Below, piece after piece: positions 1 through 13,870 of a DNA stretch of 64,000 nt. The notes under the pieces were generated by a model, which was not told the DNA's origin, did no database searches, and worked only from the letters and a program-made list of their open reading frames with translations. Position 1 is the first letter of the stretch. Each line of letters begins with the position of its first letter. The stretch spans positions 42,501 through 106,500 of the forward strand of contig NW_027128515.1 of NCBI RefSeq assembly GCF_037325665.1, written 5' to 3'. This DNA is from Littorina saxatilis (taxonomy: Eukaryota > Mollusca > Gastropoda > Littorinimorpha > Littorinidae). Position numbers and translations under genes: made by a program.

Positions 1-572
1 ACAGAAAGAAAATGTGCTCCCTCAATACTGTTTCGAACGTTTTCTCCGTGTCCAGACCGGTTTACAAGAACATACTCTGTTACATACAGTACGAAATAGA
101 TGCTTGGGAATACACGTATATACACAATCAAATTTGTAAAACAAACAACTGAAACTTCGCAGACTTTAAAGTGAACTCCGCATGAAAGATAATCAATGTA
201 TGATTGTCTGTAAAGAGCAAAAAGAGAAATATGTTAGTAACTGCTCTTAATTGTTGAAGCAACAAAATATAATTTAAAAATGAGAATGCCAAAAATGAGC
301 ACTCAATTGCTTGAACTTACGAATTGAAATTAGAAGATGTGCGTCATAATTAAGGTAGAACGAGGAAATAGAACGTAATTAGCAAGGGGGATCATCCCTT
401 ACGCTGTGTTTCTATTCCACTTACACACCAAGGACGCAAGCATACTAGAAGAAAACAAAGAGGATGGGACGGGGGGTGGGTGGGGGGATTGAGAAAACAA
501 AATTCCTATGGTACGCTCTCTGCAAGAGAATTTTTGTCTGATTCCCCTGCCTTTATTTCCGTCTGTTTTCAG
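1..572. other. Intron before the first recognised channel exon
   Basis: No gene or repeat is recognised here. There is a G-rich run near 470-488 and a pyrimidine-rich stretch (about 540-570) that ends in the AG used as the acceptor of the exon at 573. A frame is open from base 2 to about 140, but it has no family resemblance. Confidence 0.5.
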
Positions 573-780
573 AAAGTTTGAACAGCTTTCAATCGACTAT
601 CTTCGTGAGAAGTCCATCAAAAGTCCGTCTGAGGCTCAGGACATGCTCACATGCGGTTTTCCACAGGAATGGTATCCACCTTCGCTTCTTCAAATATCGT
701 TACATATTAAGGCCAAACACTTCCTTGCGGACAACGTATGCAGAAAGCACTTGGATGACATCTGGCATGGAAGAACCACA
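573..780 (+). CDS. TRPM-like channel, exon from the end of the TRPM homology region
   Basis: This exon encodes 69 residues resembling the last part of the cytosolic TRPM homology region (MHR4), which packs under the membrane domain of TRPM channels. Visible features are [14 protein letters not shown], then [17 protein letters not shown] and [12 protein letters not shown]; the last corresponds to the conserved C-x-x-x-L-x-x-x-W-x-G pattern of TRPM proteins. The acceptor is a pyrimidine tract plus CAG ending at 572, entered in phase 2. The frame stays open to 780, where GTTTGT can serve as a weak donor in phase 0, matching the phase-0 entry of the exon at 14250. A (CT)n array starts six bases into the intron. 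The linker between MHR4 and S1 found in other TRPMs is missing, so at least one exon between 0.8 and 14.2 kb was probably not recognised. TRPM identity is fairly sure; the exact donor is not. Confidence 0.72.
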
Positions 781-783
781 GTT

Positions 784-3257
<2,474 letters not shown>

Positions 3258-3386
3258 TCTTTTTTTTCTTACAATATTTTGTTCAATTCGTATGCTTCTT
3301 TAGTAAATATTAAATTTGTAGTATTTGTTTAAGGACAGGTTGTTAGACAAGGCAATGCGCTTTAAACCTTTATCCTTGTATTACGT
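3258..3386 (+). mobile_element. LINE 3'-end remnant (type C tail)
   Basis: The stretch with ggacaggttgttagaca followed by a 'cctttatccttgta' motif matches the 3' end of the LINE at 53.3-56.8 kb (ggacaggttgtaagatt ... cctctatcctttggta). It is 5'-truncated directly after the (CT)n array. Confidence 0.6.
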
Positions 3387-3396
3387 GTAGTAACAG

Positions 3397-3905
3397 CCCC
3401 GTATTTTAAAATCTGCAAAAAATCAGAATGTGCACTTACCAAACACTTCTGACCACCATTGGAAAGGCCATTCAATTTCCTGTTCAGATCATTTTGTTTC
3501 GTGCACCTTACGTCTTTGGTATTTGTGTAGCCTTTTGTCAAAGGCGGAAGGTGTCAACCGTTTCAGAGGCCAAAAAAGGCACGTTTTGCGGCCATTTTTG
3601 AGGGGGTCCCCCACTGAGAGAGCCATATCTGCTCAAGTTTCCAATGAATTGCTTTGCAAATTTCAGAAGTTATGACCAATAGGCTGACCAGAACGTGTGC
3701 GGATTTTTGTGAACGTGTATATCAAACGTGTCGTATTACGTAGCTGTTCTGAAAGATCTAAACAAATATTCTTAATAATTCAGGGTTTAAGGAAAAAAAA
3801 TCGTGACTTTGCATGCGAAGCAAAAAAATGGTTGAGGCAGATCTGAGTGCTGGTTTACATTTGCTAAAGATGGGAACGCACAAGAAACAATATTGATGAT
3901 CGTCA
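3397..3905 (+). repeat. Dispersed 0.5 kb repeat, copy 1
   Basis: This block recurs in inverted orientation at about 8178-8712. Both share the edge 'ccccgtattttaaaatctgc', the segment around 'gagagagccatatctgctc' and the segment 'caggcagatctgagtgctgg' near the other edge. No coding capacity is seen and the class is unknown. Confidence 0.8.
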
Positions 3906-4620
3906 TTTTTACTGCATACAGTCGCTGTAGAGATATCAGTCATTGTCATCATTTTCACGAGTTTTCATTCACAAGCATCTGGGAAATAAATGTCATGTTC
4001 CCCGGGGAATAAATGCCCAGTTACCATAGTTACAGAAAGCAGGTTACATGGATATTCAAAACCAAACCCAATAGAAACGCTCGGGGGTTCATCGGCTCAC
4101 AGGTAAGGGGGAAAACAAGAGAAAAGCGACTCACTCATCTTTGCTTTCTGCTATCCCTTGCTCTCGATTCGTCGCACGTTTAATCCACATATCTGCTAAG
4201 AGATGTCACGAACCGAATCAGTGCAGCAAACAAGCAACTCTTCGAAACAGCGGGGCAATCCCATCGCAAGCAAATGCAAAATGTAGGTCATTCTTTGCAA
4301 TGAAACGCCGCTGTCGGCCCAAAGTCGAAGACGCGTACTGCTGGATTCACACACCATGCAGTTAGTCGGAACCTACAGAACTTTTCTTCCTCAAACCTGA
4401 CATACTTGTCTCAACATGTCATCAAATTAATACACAGATCTCCTTGACTCGCTTTCACTTGTACTTGTAGCGCCTTCACTCTCGCGCCTGCCTTCAGTGA
4501 TTGCAACAGCGTGGTGGGGCCCCAAAAACGGTATTTGCAAAACCAAACTCGCGTTTCAACTCATGGCTCCCTCTGTTGATGATGCAATTATTTTCGCGCT
4601 ACCAAAATGATGACAAAAAC
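3906..4620. other. Intron, no recognised feature
   Basis: I see no gene, RNA or repeat that I can name. Short open frames here have no family resemblance. Confidence 0.4.
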
Positions 4621-6201
4621 GATGTTTGATGGGTTGTTGTCAGACAAGCTTTTTTTGTCGGTCCTCGGAGGGCATATCGACTTTTGTTTCATATTTATTG
4701 ACCGCGGCCTTCGGCCTTGGTCAATAAATATGAAACAAAAGACGATATGCTTCCCCTCGGACGACAAAAAAGCTGGTCTGTTAACAGCCCATCAAACATC
4801 TTACAATGTCACACGCATTCCTTCTTTGCCACTGCTAAAGCAAACGTGTGCAAGATTGTATGTTACACGCTTTGATGCCGAAATCAATTATTTTGATTAT
4901 GCATTTATTTCTGAAAATGTTTACCTTTACATACATTCAGTCACTACCTTAAACACTTATGTTTTCAGTATTCATTTCAAGTGATCACGAACGTAGACAA
5001 ATGGGTATCAAAGCGTTGTTACATTTTGTTGTGCATTCTGAATAGTGTGCCAACAGGCCTTGGTCAGTCAATCACGTTTTATCTGTGTACTAAGTGTTTG
5101 ACGGTAAAACAATAACACCAACTCCGTTCTCCTGTATATAACTGAAAGCCACATTTTCTTCTTCATTCAATTTCTGTTTTCAAAAGCTTCGTCAACTTTC
5201 CACTTACACGACACGGTCGCTTTACCAAGCTTCAATGAAGAACCCTGAATACGAAAGGTCAAAACAAAACAATAGGTACTACTTTCACTATCGTCGTCTG
5301 CAACAAAAACCGAAAATGGTGAAATGCTTTGCTACGTACACAGAGGACGAAATAGCAAAGAAAAGATCGAACCTTACACCTGTGACTAGGAAAAGTTGCA
5401 TAGACAGTTCCGTGCGGATCTTACCACGTATCAACGTACATCCGATGCTCAGAACCTACAGATGGGTGACGCTTTGGCGATTGAGGCTTCGTCTTCAGCT
5501 CTAACACGCACGCAGACAGGCAGGTCTAATCTGCACCAGCGGTGATGGAAGGTTTAGATTTAGAAACACTCGAATGTTACTTCGACAAGATAAACGAACC
5601 GAAAGACGAAAATGTGCCCCAAATTCGGAAAATATTCTTTCAAAACTGCACTGTCTGTAAACAACATCAACATCCAAACACAATCAGTTCCCCTGTGTAA
5701 CATTTCGGGTGGACTTTCCCACGACCTGACCTACAAAAACTTGATTCTCCGTGTTCGTTCGCGCTTTGCATTCAATCTGTGTTAGTGCGCTCGTGTGTTT
5801 GTGTGTTTAGCTTTCGTTGGTTTGTGCTGTTTGGTTCAAAAAAAGTTTATTTTTTTCATTGAAAGATTCAGAAACGTTGGTTGATACTTTGTTAAATGCA
5901 TTCAACCAGAAAAAGACACGAAACGAATTGGATCTATCTTCTGCGCGCATGCGTGTGTACGGTATGTGTGAAAAGGCAATTGTGTTGTCAGTCTGGTTTT
6001 GTGCCTGTTATTTCGTCCCCAAAAACTCATTTATATCTTTCTATGCCTATGCTGTGAGACATAATCGCCATTACGAGCTAGTCGTGTGACAGAGAGTTTT
6101 CTTGCACACTCGACTGCTGCTGTTTCACTCCGGCTGAAGCCGTCGTGAAACATCTACAGTCTCGTGTGCAAGAAAACTCTGTCACACGACGAGCTCGTAA
6201 T
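4621..6201 (+). repeat. Element bounded by foldback hairpins (F family, copy 1)
   Basis: The left end (4621-4800) is a long imperfect hairpin with arms of about 85 bases around a ggccttcggcc centre. The right end (6070-6201) is a second hairpin with arms around gtcgtgtgacagagagtttt. The sequence just inside the left hairpin (4801-4873, tgtcacacgc...aaagcaaacgtgtgc) and just before the right hairpin (gctgtgagacataatcgcc) recur inverted at 58733-59925, so these parts belong to one family. Length differs between copies. No transposase was recognised; it is probably non-autonomous. Confidence 0.6.
5235..5504 (+). CDS. Hypothetical 89-residue frame inside the F element
   Basis: This is a basic, lysine/arginine-rich frame beginning MKNPEYERSKQNNRYYF. 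A TATA-like tgtatataac lies about 100 bases upstream (near 5134). I do not recognise a family. The inverted F copy at 59.4-59.9 kb does not keep an obviously matching frame, which argues against selection. It may be chance. Confidence 0.15.
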   Translation: MKNPEYERSKQNNRYYFHYRRLQQKPKMVKCFATYTEDEIAKKRSNLTPVTRKSCIDSSVRILPRINVHPMLRTYRWVTLWRLRLRLQL

Positions 6202-6289
6202 AGCGGGTAATAGCCTGTGCTGAGGTTATTTTTAGCTAGAGCGCTATGCTGATTTGATAGTTATAAGAGTCTGCGGCAAGCGCGGTAGT

Positions 6290-6566
6290 GTGTGAATGTA
6301 TGTGTGTGTGTGTGTGTGTGTTTGTGTGTGTGTGAGTGTGTGAGTGTGTGTGCGTTTGAGTCTGTTCATGATAATATGTGTGTTGGAGACAGAGAGACTG
6401 AGTGAGAGAGAGAGAGAAAGAGAGGCCGTGGGTGTGTGTGCGTGCGTGTTTGTGTGTGCGTGTGTGTGTGTGTATGAGTCTGTTTGTGCCGATTGTGTGT
6501 GTGTGTGTGTGTGTGCGTGTTAGAGACAGTGAGATTGAGTTAGAGAGAGACAGATAGAGAGGGGGG

Positions 6567-6636
<70 letters not shown>

Positions 6637-6861
6637 TGTGTGTGCCTGTCACTCTCTCTCTACCTCTGTTTCTGTCTCAATCGCATGCGCCTCGTCTCTC
6701 TTTCTCTCTCATTGTAGCTTTTTTGACTTCCTCTGACTCTCTATTTCATGTATACATTCACGCAAGGATGCATGCACGCCCACATTCACACCAACACACA
6801 CCGACACGGACACACACACACACAAACAAAGACACACACAAAGACACACACGCACGCACAC

Positions 6862-6894
<33 letters not shown>

Positions 6895-6954
6895 CACACA
6901 CGCACACACACACACACACACTCTCTCTCTCTCTCTGTCTCCATCCCTCTCCCT

Positions 6955-7016
<62 letters not shown>

Positions 7017-7060
7017 GTCTCCCTCGCTCTCTCTCTCTCTCTTTCACTCGTTCTCTCTGA
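6290..7060. repeat. Compound microsatellite tract
   Basis: This is a run of about 770 bases of (TG)n, (GA)n, (CA)n and (CT)n blocks, with a short poorly repetitive stretch near 6640-6830. All long open frames across it on either strand are products of dinucleotide repeats. Confidence 0.95.
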
Positions 7061-7067
7061 CACACAC

Positions 7068-7945
7068 AATAACAAGTCGCGTAAGGCGAAATTACTACAT
7101 TTAGTCAAGCTGTGGAACTCACAGAATGAAACTGAACGCACTGCAATTTTTCACAATGACCGTAGTCCGCCGCTTGTGCAAAACGGAGTGAAACTGACGA
7201 GCCTGTTCAGTGCGGTAGTGGTTTCGCTGTGCTGCATAGCACGCTTTTCTGTACCCACGCTTTTCTGTGCCTCTCTTCGTTTTAACTTTCTGAGTGTGTT
7301 TTTAATCCAAACATATCATATATTATATATGTTTTTGGAATTAGGAACCGACAAGGAATAAGATGAATTTGTTTGTAAATCGATTTCGTAAATTTGATTT
7401 TGATAATAATGTTTATATTTTTAAATTCCAGACCTTGTTTTTAATCCGAATATAACATATTTATATGTGTTTGGAATCAGAAAATGACAAATAAAATTAA
7501 CGTAAATCTGGATCGTTTTATAAAAAAATAATTTTAATTACAATTTTCTGATTTTTAATGACCAAAGTCATTAATTAATTTTTAAGCCACCAAGCTGAAA
7601 TGCAATACCGAAGTCCGGCCTTCGTCGAAAATTGCTTGGCCAAAATTTCAATCAATTTGATTAAAAAATGAGGGTGTGACAGTGCCGCCTCAACTTTTAC
7701 AAAAAGCCGGATATGACGTCATCAAAAACATTTATCGAAAAAAAATAAAAAACCGTCCAGGGATATCATACCAAGGAACTCTCATGTAAAATTTCATAAA
7801 GATCGGTCCAGTAGTTTACTCTCAATCGCTCTACACACACACACACGCACACACACACACACACTCAGACACACATACCACGACCCTCGTCTCGATTCTC
7901 CCTCTATGTTAAAACATTTAGTCAAAACTTGACTAAATGTAAAAA
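7068..7945 (+). mobile_element. R-family dispersed repeat, copy R1
   Basis: This is a non-coding repeat of about 0.88 kb. One end is aacaagtcgcgtaaggcgaa followed by acatttagtcaagctgt. The other end is a palindrome with 12-base arms, ACATTTAGTCAA / TTGACTAAATGT around 3 bases (about 7914-7941), preceded by a (CA)n segment. Full or partial copies occur at 11695-12617, 20690-21232, 32928-33851 and 63609 to the window end. A Helitron/Helentron-like non-autonomous element is one possibility because of the terminal hairpin; this is an inference. Confidence 0.85.
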
Positions 7946-7955
7946 AATGACGCAT

Positions 7956-7958
<3 letters not shown>

Positions 7959-8018
<60 letters not shown>
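7959..8018. repeat. (CA)n microsatellite
   Basis: A pure CA array directly after copy R1. Confidence 0.95.
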
Positions 8019-8019
<1 letters not shown>

Positions 8020-8177
8020 CCGCGCGCCCGCCGCACACTCTTACGATCATTAAATCACCAAAGCGTGTATCGCACGGAACACAGTGCTCCGGCTAAAAAT
8101 AACCACAACCAAGCACAGCCACAGGCTTAGAACTGTTAGTCTCTCCAGCGGCTGTATACGGTACCATTGACGGTGAT

Positions 8178-8712
8178 AGATAATTTTTCTTGCGTGTTCT
8201 CATCTCCAGCAAATGTAAACCAGCACTCAGATCTGCCTGAAACTTTGGCACCATATGCCTCAACCATTTTTTGCTTCGCATGCAAAGTCACGATTTGTTG
8301 TCCTTAAACCCTGAATTAATAAGAATATTTGTTTAGATCTTTCGGAAAAGTTACGTAATACGACACGCGCGCTTGATATACACGTTCACAAAAATCCACA
8401 CAAAGTCTGGTCAGCCTATTGGTCATAACTTCTGAAATTTGCAAAGCAATTCATTGGGAACTTGAGCAGATATGGCTCTCTCAGTGGAGGACCCCCTCAA
8501 AAATGGCCGCAAAACATGCCTTTTTTGGCCTCTGAAACGGTTGACACCTACCGCCTTTGACAAAAGGCTATACACATATACTAAAGACGTAAGGTGCATG
8601 AAACAAAAATTAATGATCTGAACAGGAAATCGAATGGCCTTTCCAATGGTAGTCAGAAGTGCTTGGTAAGTGCACATACTGATTTTTTGCAGATTTTAAA
8701 ATACGGGGCATT
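8178..8712 (-). repeat. Dispersed 0.5 kb repeat, copy 2 (inverted)
   Basis: This is the inverted, moderately diverged counterpart of 3397-3905, including the shared 'agattttaaaatacgggg' edge at about 8690-8708. Confidence 0.8.
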
Positions 8713-9164
8713 GGTTTTTGTCAGGTCGATTTTAAGGGTGACCTTGTTTGACAGGCTGCCACGGGATGCCTATACAAAGTACCACCGATCGAACAAATGA
8801 TATGAACAGTAGACATAATTACCTTTTTCAGCATATACAGTTCAATTAAAATGGATTGTGGTTTGACGCTTTTCTGAGCGTGCGAAAATTGTTGCAATAA
8901 TTTTTTGGCCAAGTTTATATGGTTGTAGCTTTAAACAGATGCATTTTTACATTCCTAAATGAACGTCAATGCTGGTAGAAATGATCTTTATTTAGAAATA
9001 TGTGTATTGTCTTGAAAACATGTGTTTTATTTTGATGTTTGTTTGTTTGATTGGGCATGTGTCTGGTTGTTTGTTTGAGTGTTTGTATATTTGTTGGTTG
9101 CTTGGCTACTTTGTTGGTTTGTTTGCTTGTTGGCTTGCTTACCTACTTTTCTGTTTCTCAATAA

Positions 9165-9250
9165 TTGGAATTTTGTATTATTTAGATGTAAGGACCGGTT
9201 GTAAGATAAAGCAAGTCCTCAAACATATATCCTTGTACAATGAAGTTCCA
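9165..9250 (+). mobile_element. LINE 3'-end remnant (type C tail)
   Basis: 'aaggaccggttgtaagataa' followed by 'atatccttgtacaatgaag' resembles the 3' end of the LINE at 53.3-56.8 kb (ggacaggttgtaagattagg ... tatcctttggtaataaag). Confidence 0.5.
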
Positions 9251-9376
9251 TCATCATTATTCCACCACTTAAGTTATTTTATTTTGTGCAGCGTATCTTA
9301 GACAGACATGCAGACTGTTGGTCTTCTCTGTGCACGGTGTTCACGCCTTTGGTTGGATACTTCGTCCGGATGGTAA

Positions 9377-9381
<5 letters not shown>

Positions 9382-9438
<57 letters not shown>

Positions 9439-9446
9439 TCTGTCTG

Positions 9447-9477
<31 letters not shown>

Positions 9478-9479
9478 AC
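9382..9479. repeat. (CT)n microsatellite with (CTGT) interruptions
   Basis: A CT array of about 100 bp immediately 5' of a LINE reverse transcriptase fragment. Confidence 0.95.
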
Positions 9480-9494
9480 AATGAAAATTTGCAT

Positions 9495-9780
9495 TGTATG
9501 GCGTCGGAATCGAAACTGTCAAACTTATTAGTTCATTTCTCACCGGCAGACAACAGACTGTACTAACAAACGCCTCGGCGTCGAGCATGCAAGAAGTAAA
9601 ATACGGTGTACCACAATGATCGGTTTTAGGACCCCTCCTCTTCTCTATATACATTAATTACCTCCCCCTACATATTCAAAATGTATGTGAACTTTTTGCA
9701 GATGACACCACAATTCACTCCAGCAACACAAATGTAACTCGCTTATCAGAATCACTTCATAATGACATTACACAAACATA
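9495..9780 (+). pseudogene. LINE reverse transcriptase fragment
   Basis: Translation in one frame gives ISSFLTGRQQTVLTN, then KYGVPQ, an in-frame stop where G is expected, SVLGPLLFSIYI, then CELFADDTTIHSS (catalytic FADD near 9700). This is the central part of a CR1/jockey-type RT related to copy A. It lacks both ends and carries at least one internal stop. It lies just downstream of a (CT)n array. Confidence 0.8.
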
Positions 9781-10132
9781 AAGCGATCGGCAAAACGTAC
9801 GCAAGACACAAAACACAAACTGATCGGCAACAAAGACTAAAGTGGACAATGACAATAGCGACTCTATAATTGGTGACTGGTTGCCCTGTCAGCAGGTCAG
9901 GTCCTTGCCTTCATTGCTTACCACCTTTGGCAGTCCCTTCTGGCTGTTGTGTCATGACATCTTTCGTTCCAGCTGGGGGTGTCGTCATCCAGTCACGGAG
10001 AAAGCGCGACTGTTTGCTGCGTCCGCTTTTGTCCTGTGAGGCTGACTGTGACCTGGTGGTAGGTCTGTTGCTGTTCTTGCTAGGTCCCACACGGCTGCTT
10101 TGCTGAGCTCTCCCTCCTTGTGTGACGGGCTT
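9781..10132. other. Intron, no recognised feature
   Basis: I see nothing nameable here. Overlapping short open frames on both strands (9842-10106 plus, 9911-10132 minus) have no family resemblance. Confidence 0.4.
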
Positions 10133-10142
10133 GAGAGAGAGA

Positions 10143-10196
<54 letters not shown>

Positions 10197-10214
10197 CAGA
10201 GAGAGGGAGAGAGA

Positions 10215-10292
<78 letters not shown>
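10133..10292. repeat. (GA)n microsatellite
   Basis: A GA array of about 160 bp with a few GG interruptions. Open frames on both strands come from the repeat. Confidence 0.96.
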
Positions 10293-10296
<4 letters not shown>

Positions 10297-11694
10297 CGTT
10301 CTGTGCAATAACGCATTCTTTGAGCACTTCCATGCCAAGTGAACAGAATATCGTTATTCTAGCAAAAGACCTGCCCCTCTAAAGGGAATAGAACCCAGTT
10401 AACGCCCACCTCCAACTTTTGGGCAACATTGGTGCAGAGTGGGGGGGGGGGGGTGGATGAGCGTATACAAGGTAGTTTACGGTAGTGGTTTCGCTTTACG
10501 AGACTTGATCATTTTGCCGACTGCTACCGTTATTTATCTCTTCGAAGGTGTGCATAATGTCACACATTTCCCAAAATATGTTGACATGGTTTTTTTTTGT
10601 TGTTGTTGTTTTTTTTACCTCAGTTGCAAGCACGATGCTTCAAACTTTATTTTTTTGCCATTTTTTTTTTGGATCTTTTCTTTTTTCTTTTTTTGGGCGA
10701 TGAGCATCCTTCTTCATAGGTAATTTCTTTTCCTTACTCAAATTCTTATATTTTCAATTCTTATATTTTCAATTAAACAATAAATAAACAACTATCATAT
10801 CAATTATAATCTTAATTAAAAAAAATATATATATTAATAATATATACCCTAAATTTACTTCTAAGGTTTAACTCCCATTCTGTTAATACCGCCAAATCCG
10901 ACTTGTCACCATATTTAAATTTCCCAATGGTCATTTTCGTAATCAAAACACAATAATTCACAAAATAAATATAATCAGTTTTTAAATCTTCCCTGAAATA
11001 TCCAAATTATAACATTTTTTTCATTCAGGATTAGGTTGACATCAGTTTTCGTATAAACAAAGTCTTCACACACCTTCCAACCCTTAATCACCTCTTGGCA
11101 ATAAAAAAAAAGAAATGTTGAATGGTATCCAATTCTTTAGAAAACTCACACCTATTCGATGTTCGTAATCCAATCTTATCTATTAAAATATTTGTTGGGT
11201 AAACTCTATGCAATATCTTCCAGTGCAACAGACGTAATCTTTCTTCTTTTTTTTTTTACATTTTACAGCCAATAACCAGTGAAATTTCTTTTTTTCCAAA
11301 TCAATAACATATTTTCTTTTCTAAAAAGTACAGGCACTCGGAGTCTGAACATCATAATCAACTAAACATGTTTTGGTGTTACATTATCAAATTTAATAAT
11401 GAAATCCTGCATTGAAAAATATTGATAAGGTAATATGTTTATCAATCTTGATTTCAGTGCTGTGCATAATGCATTATATTCAAACTGTCTGGATGGTTTA
11501 TAACCCACTTTTTGACTTAACTCTTCAAATGAAATACTAACACCGTTTTCATTCATAACATCCTTTACATACAAAATATGATATTAATAAAATATTTAAA
11601 CAATAAACATTTCTTTTTATAGTGTATTTTCATATTGTTCCAAATGCATTGGTCCTTCAATAATACAGGTGTGAAATCACTTTTTTCACACAAA

Positions 11695-11764
11695 AATCTT
11701 TTTACATTTATTCAAGTTTTGAGTAAATGTTTTAACATAGAGGGGGAATCGAAACGAGGGTCGT

Positions 11765-11842
<78 letters not shown>

Positions 11843-12617
11843 TGTGCGTGCGTGTAGAGCGATTCAGACCAAACTACTGGACCGATCTTTATGAAATTTT
11901 ACATGAGAGTTCCTGGGAAAGATATCCCCAAACGTTTTTTTTTCTTCTTTTTTTCGATAAATACCTTTAATGACGTCATATCCGGCTTTTTGTAAAAGTT
12001 GAGGCGGCACTGTCACACCCTCATTTTTCAATCAAATTGATTGAAATTTTGGCCAAGCAATCTTCGACGAAGGCCGGACTTCGGTATTGCATTTCAGCTT
12101 GGTGGCTTAAAAATTAATAATGACTTTGGTCATTAAAAATCTGAAAGTTGTAAAAAACATTTTTTTGTAATAAAACGATCCAAATTTACGTTCATCTTAT
12201 TCTTCATCATTTTCTGATTCTAAAAACTTATAAATATGTTATATTTGGATTAAAAACAAGGTCTGAAAATTAAAAATATAAAACTTATTATCAAAATTAA
12301 ATTGTCGAAATCAATTTAAAAACACTTTCATCTTATTCCGTGTCGGTTCCTGATTCCAAAAACATATAGATATGATATGTTTGGATTAAAAACAAGCTCA
12401 GAAATTTAAAACGAAGAGTAGTACAGAAAAGCGTGCTATCCTTCTCAGCGCAACTACTACCCCGCTCTTCTTGTCAATTTCACTGCCTTTGTCTTGAGCG
12501 GTGGACTGACGATGCTACGAGTATACGGTCTTGCTGAAAAATTGCATTGCTTTCAGTTTCATTCTGTGAGTTCGACAGCTTGACTAAATGTTGTATTTTC
12601 GCCTTACGCGACTTGTT
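11695..12617 (-). mobile_element. R-family dispersed repeat, copy R2
   Basis: A full-length copy in the opposite orientation to R1: the palindromic end at about 11703-11731, a (GT)n block at 11767-11852, the conserved 'tgacgtcatatccggctttt' and 'gaggcggcactgtcacaccc' segments, and the cgccttacgcgacttgttt end at about 12600-12617. It sits inside the L1/Tx1-like LINE. Confidence 0.88.
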
Positions 12618-12644
12618 TATTATCAAGCCAAGTCAATAATATAC

Positions 12645-13870
12645 TGAACTCCAAAAGAAACGCAAGTTGAAATTTCAAGAAATTTAATCTTATTCTTTGG
12701 CATTTCATTTTGACGAGATCGAATCGAACGAATTTCACGAAAATTGGTACAAAGCATCTTAGGGCAATGTTCTTTGATTGTCACTAACAAAAAAAAGTTA
12801 CCGAAAGAAAGTTCTCACCGCCAGGCTCAGGAACGCGTGTGTCCCCCATTGGCGTTGACAAGGGCCTGACATCTGGCTCTCATGGAGCGCACCAGGCGGT
12901 TGACAGTGGTCATGTTGATGGTGGTCCAGATTTGCCTGATGGCCTGCTCCAACTGGGGTGCGGTTGTTGGCCTCGGATGGAAGGCATTCAGCTCCCTTTG
13001 CAAAATGTCCCATAAGTGTTCAATAGGATTCATATCCGGGCTCAGGGAGGGCCAGGGCATCACCCTGATGTTGTTCTGCTGCAGGAAGGCCGTGGTGGCC
13101 CTCGCAGTGTGGGGGCGAGCGTTGTCCTGCTGAAAGGTAAGGTTGCCGTGGAGTTGAAAGTACGGCACGACTGTGGGTCCCAGGACCTGGTTGATGTACC
13201 GCTGTGCATTAACGCCGTTTCCGCGCCCAGGGCCGATGCCTTGGAAGACCACGGGGCCCACAAGATGGTTGAGGCCTATCCCACCCCAGATCATGACGCT
13301 GGGGCCTCCCCAGGCGTTGTGTTGCAGGAGGTTGTTGGCGGCGTACCTCATGTTGCGTCTTCGCCACACCCTGATGCGGCCGTCCGCGTGGCTGATGCAG
13401 TAGCGGCTTTCGTCCGTAAAAAGGATGTCCCGCCACTGCCGCTGGTTCCAGTTGAGGAGTTCATGTCCCCACTGCAGTCGCTGCTGCCTGTGCTGTGCAG
13501 TAAGCAATGTGCGGCGAGCAGGGCGCCTGCAGTACAGGTGGTTGGCTGACAGCCGGCGTCGTGTCGTGGTGCCCAAGATGGGAGCGCCATGGGTTCCAAA
13601 GGTGTTCCTGGAGGTTTCTGTAGCCGGGAGGAACGGTTGGCGCAGGTGCTGACGGTAGATGACCCGGTCCTGGCGAGCAGTAGTCACACGAGGTCGTCCG
13701 CTTCTAGCGCCATCCCGGGTGCTGCCGCTGGCTTGGAATCGGGTCCACAGACGACAGATGGTCGAGGTTGCCACGCCCATGACATTTGCAATGGGAGCTG
13801 GGCGATTTCCAGCTTGCAATTGCCCGATTGCTCTCTCCCGGTCCATGTAAAACATGATAAGGCACTGCTA
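12645..13870 (-). mobile_element. Tc1/mariner element, 5'-truncated
   Basis: The 3' end begins with ctgaactccaaaagaaacgc just after a TA (12643), which fits a Tc1-type terminal inverted repeat. No inverted counterpart is found beyond 13855. The coding frame of the surrounding LINE resumes within a few bases of the transposase start, so the 5' terminal repeat is absent. The element is inserted in the L1/Tx1-like LINE. Confidence 0.8.
12827..13855 (-). CDS. Tc1-type transposase, DD34E
   Basis: This is an uninterrupted 342-residue cut-and-paste transposase of the Tc1 family, at the usual family length of about 340. The N-terminal paired-type DNA-binding region shows helix-turn-helix features (IANVMGVATSTICRLWTRF, residues 22-40) and a GRPR hook-like motif (53-56). 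The catalytic triad is D148 (FTDESRY), D244 (QQDNARPHT) and E279 (SPDMNPIEHLWD) with 34 residues between the last two. G-rich WGGIGLN is also present. GC content is clearly higher than in the surrounding intron, which fits a recent arrival. The frame looks intact, yet with one terminal repeat missing this copy should not be mobile. The start may be the ATG at 13855 or the one three codons on (MDRERAIG). Confidence 0.93.
   Translation of the reverse strand: MFYMDRERAIGQLQAGNRPAPIANVMGVATSTICRLWTRFQASGSTRDGARSGRPRVTTARQDRVIYRQHLRQPFLPATETSRNTFGTHGAPILGTTTRRRLSANHLYCRRPARRTLLTAQHRQQRLQWGHELLNWNQRQWRDILFTDESRYCISHADGRIRVWRRRNMRYAANNLLQHNAWGGPSVMIWGGIGLNHLVGPVVFQGIGPGRGNGVNAQRYINQVLGPTVVPYFQLHGNLTFQQDNARPHTARATTAFLQQNNIRVMPWPSLSPDMNPIEHLWDILQRELNAFHPRPTTAPQLEQAIRQIWTTINMTTVNRLVRSMRARCQALVNANGGHTRS

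Noticed and set aside
5235-5504. TATA-driven gene inside the F element
   Set aside because: A TATA-like motif and a basic frame are present, but there is no family match and the inverted copy does not preserve the frame. Kept only as a low-confidence entry.
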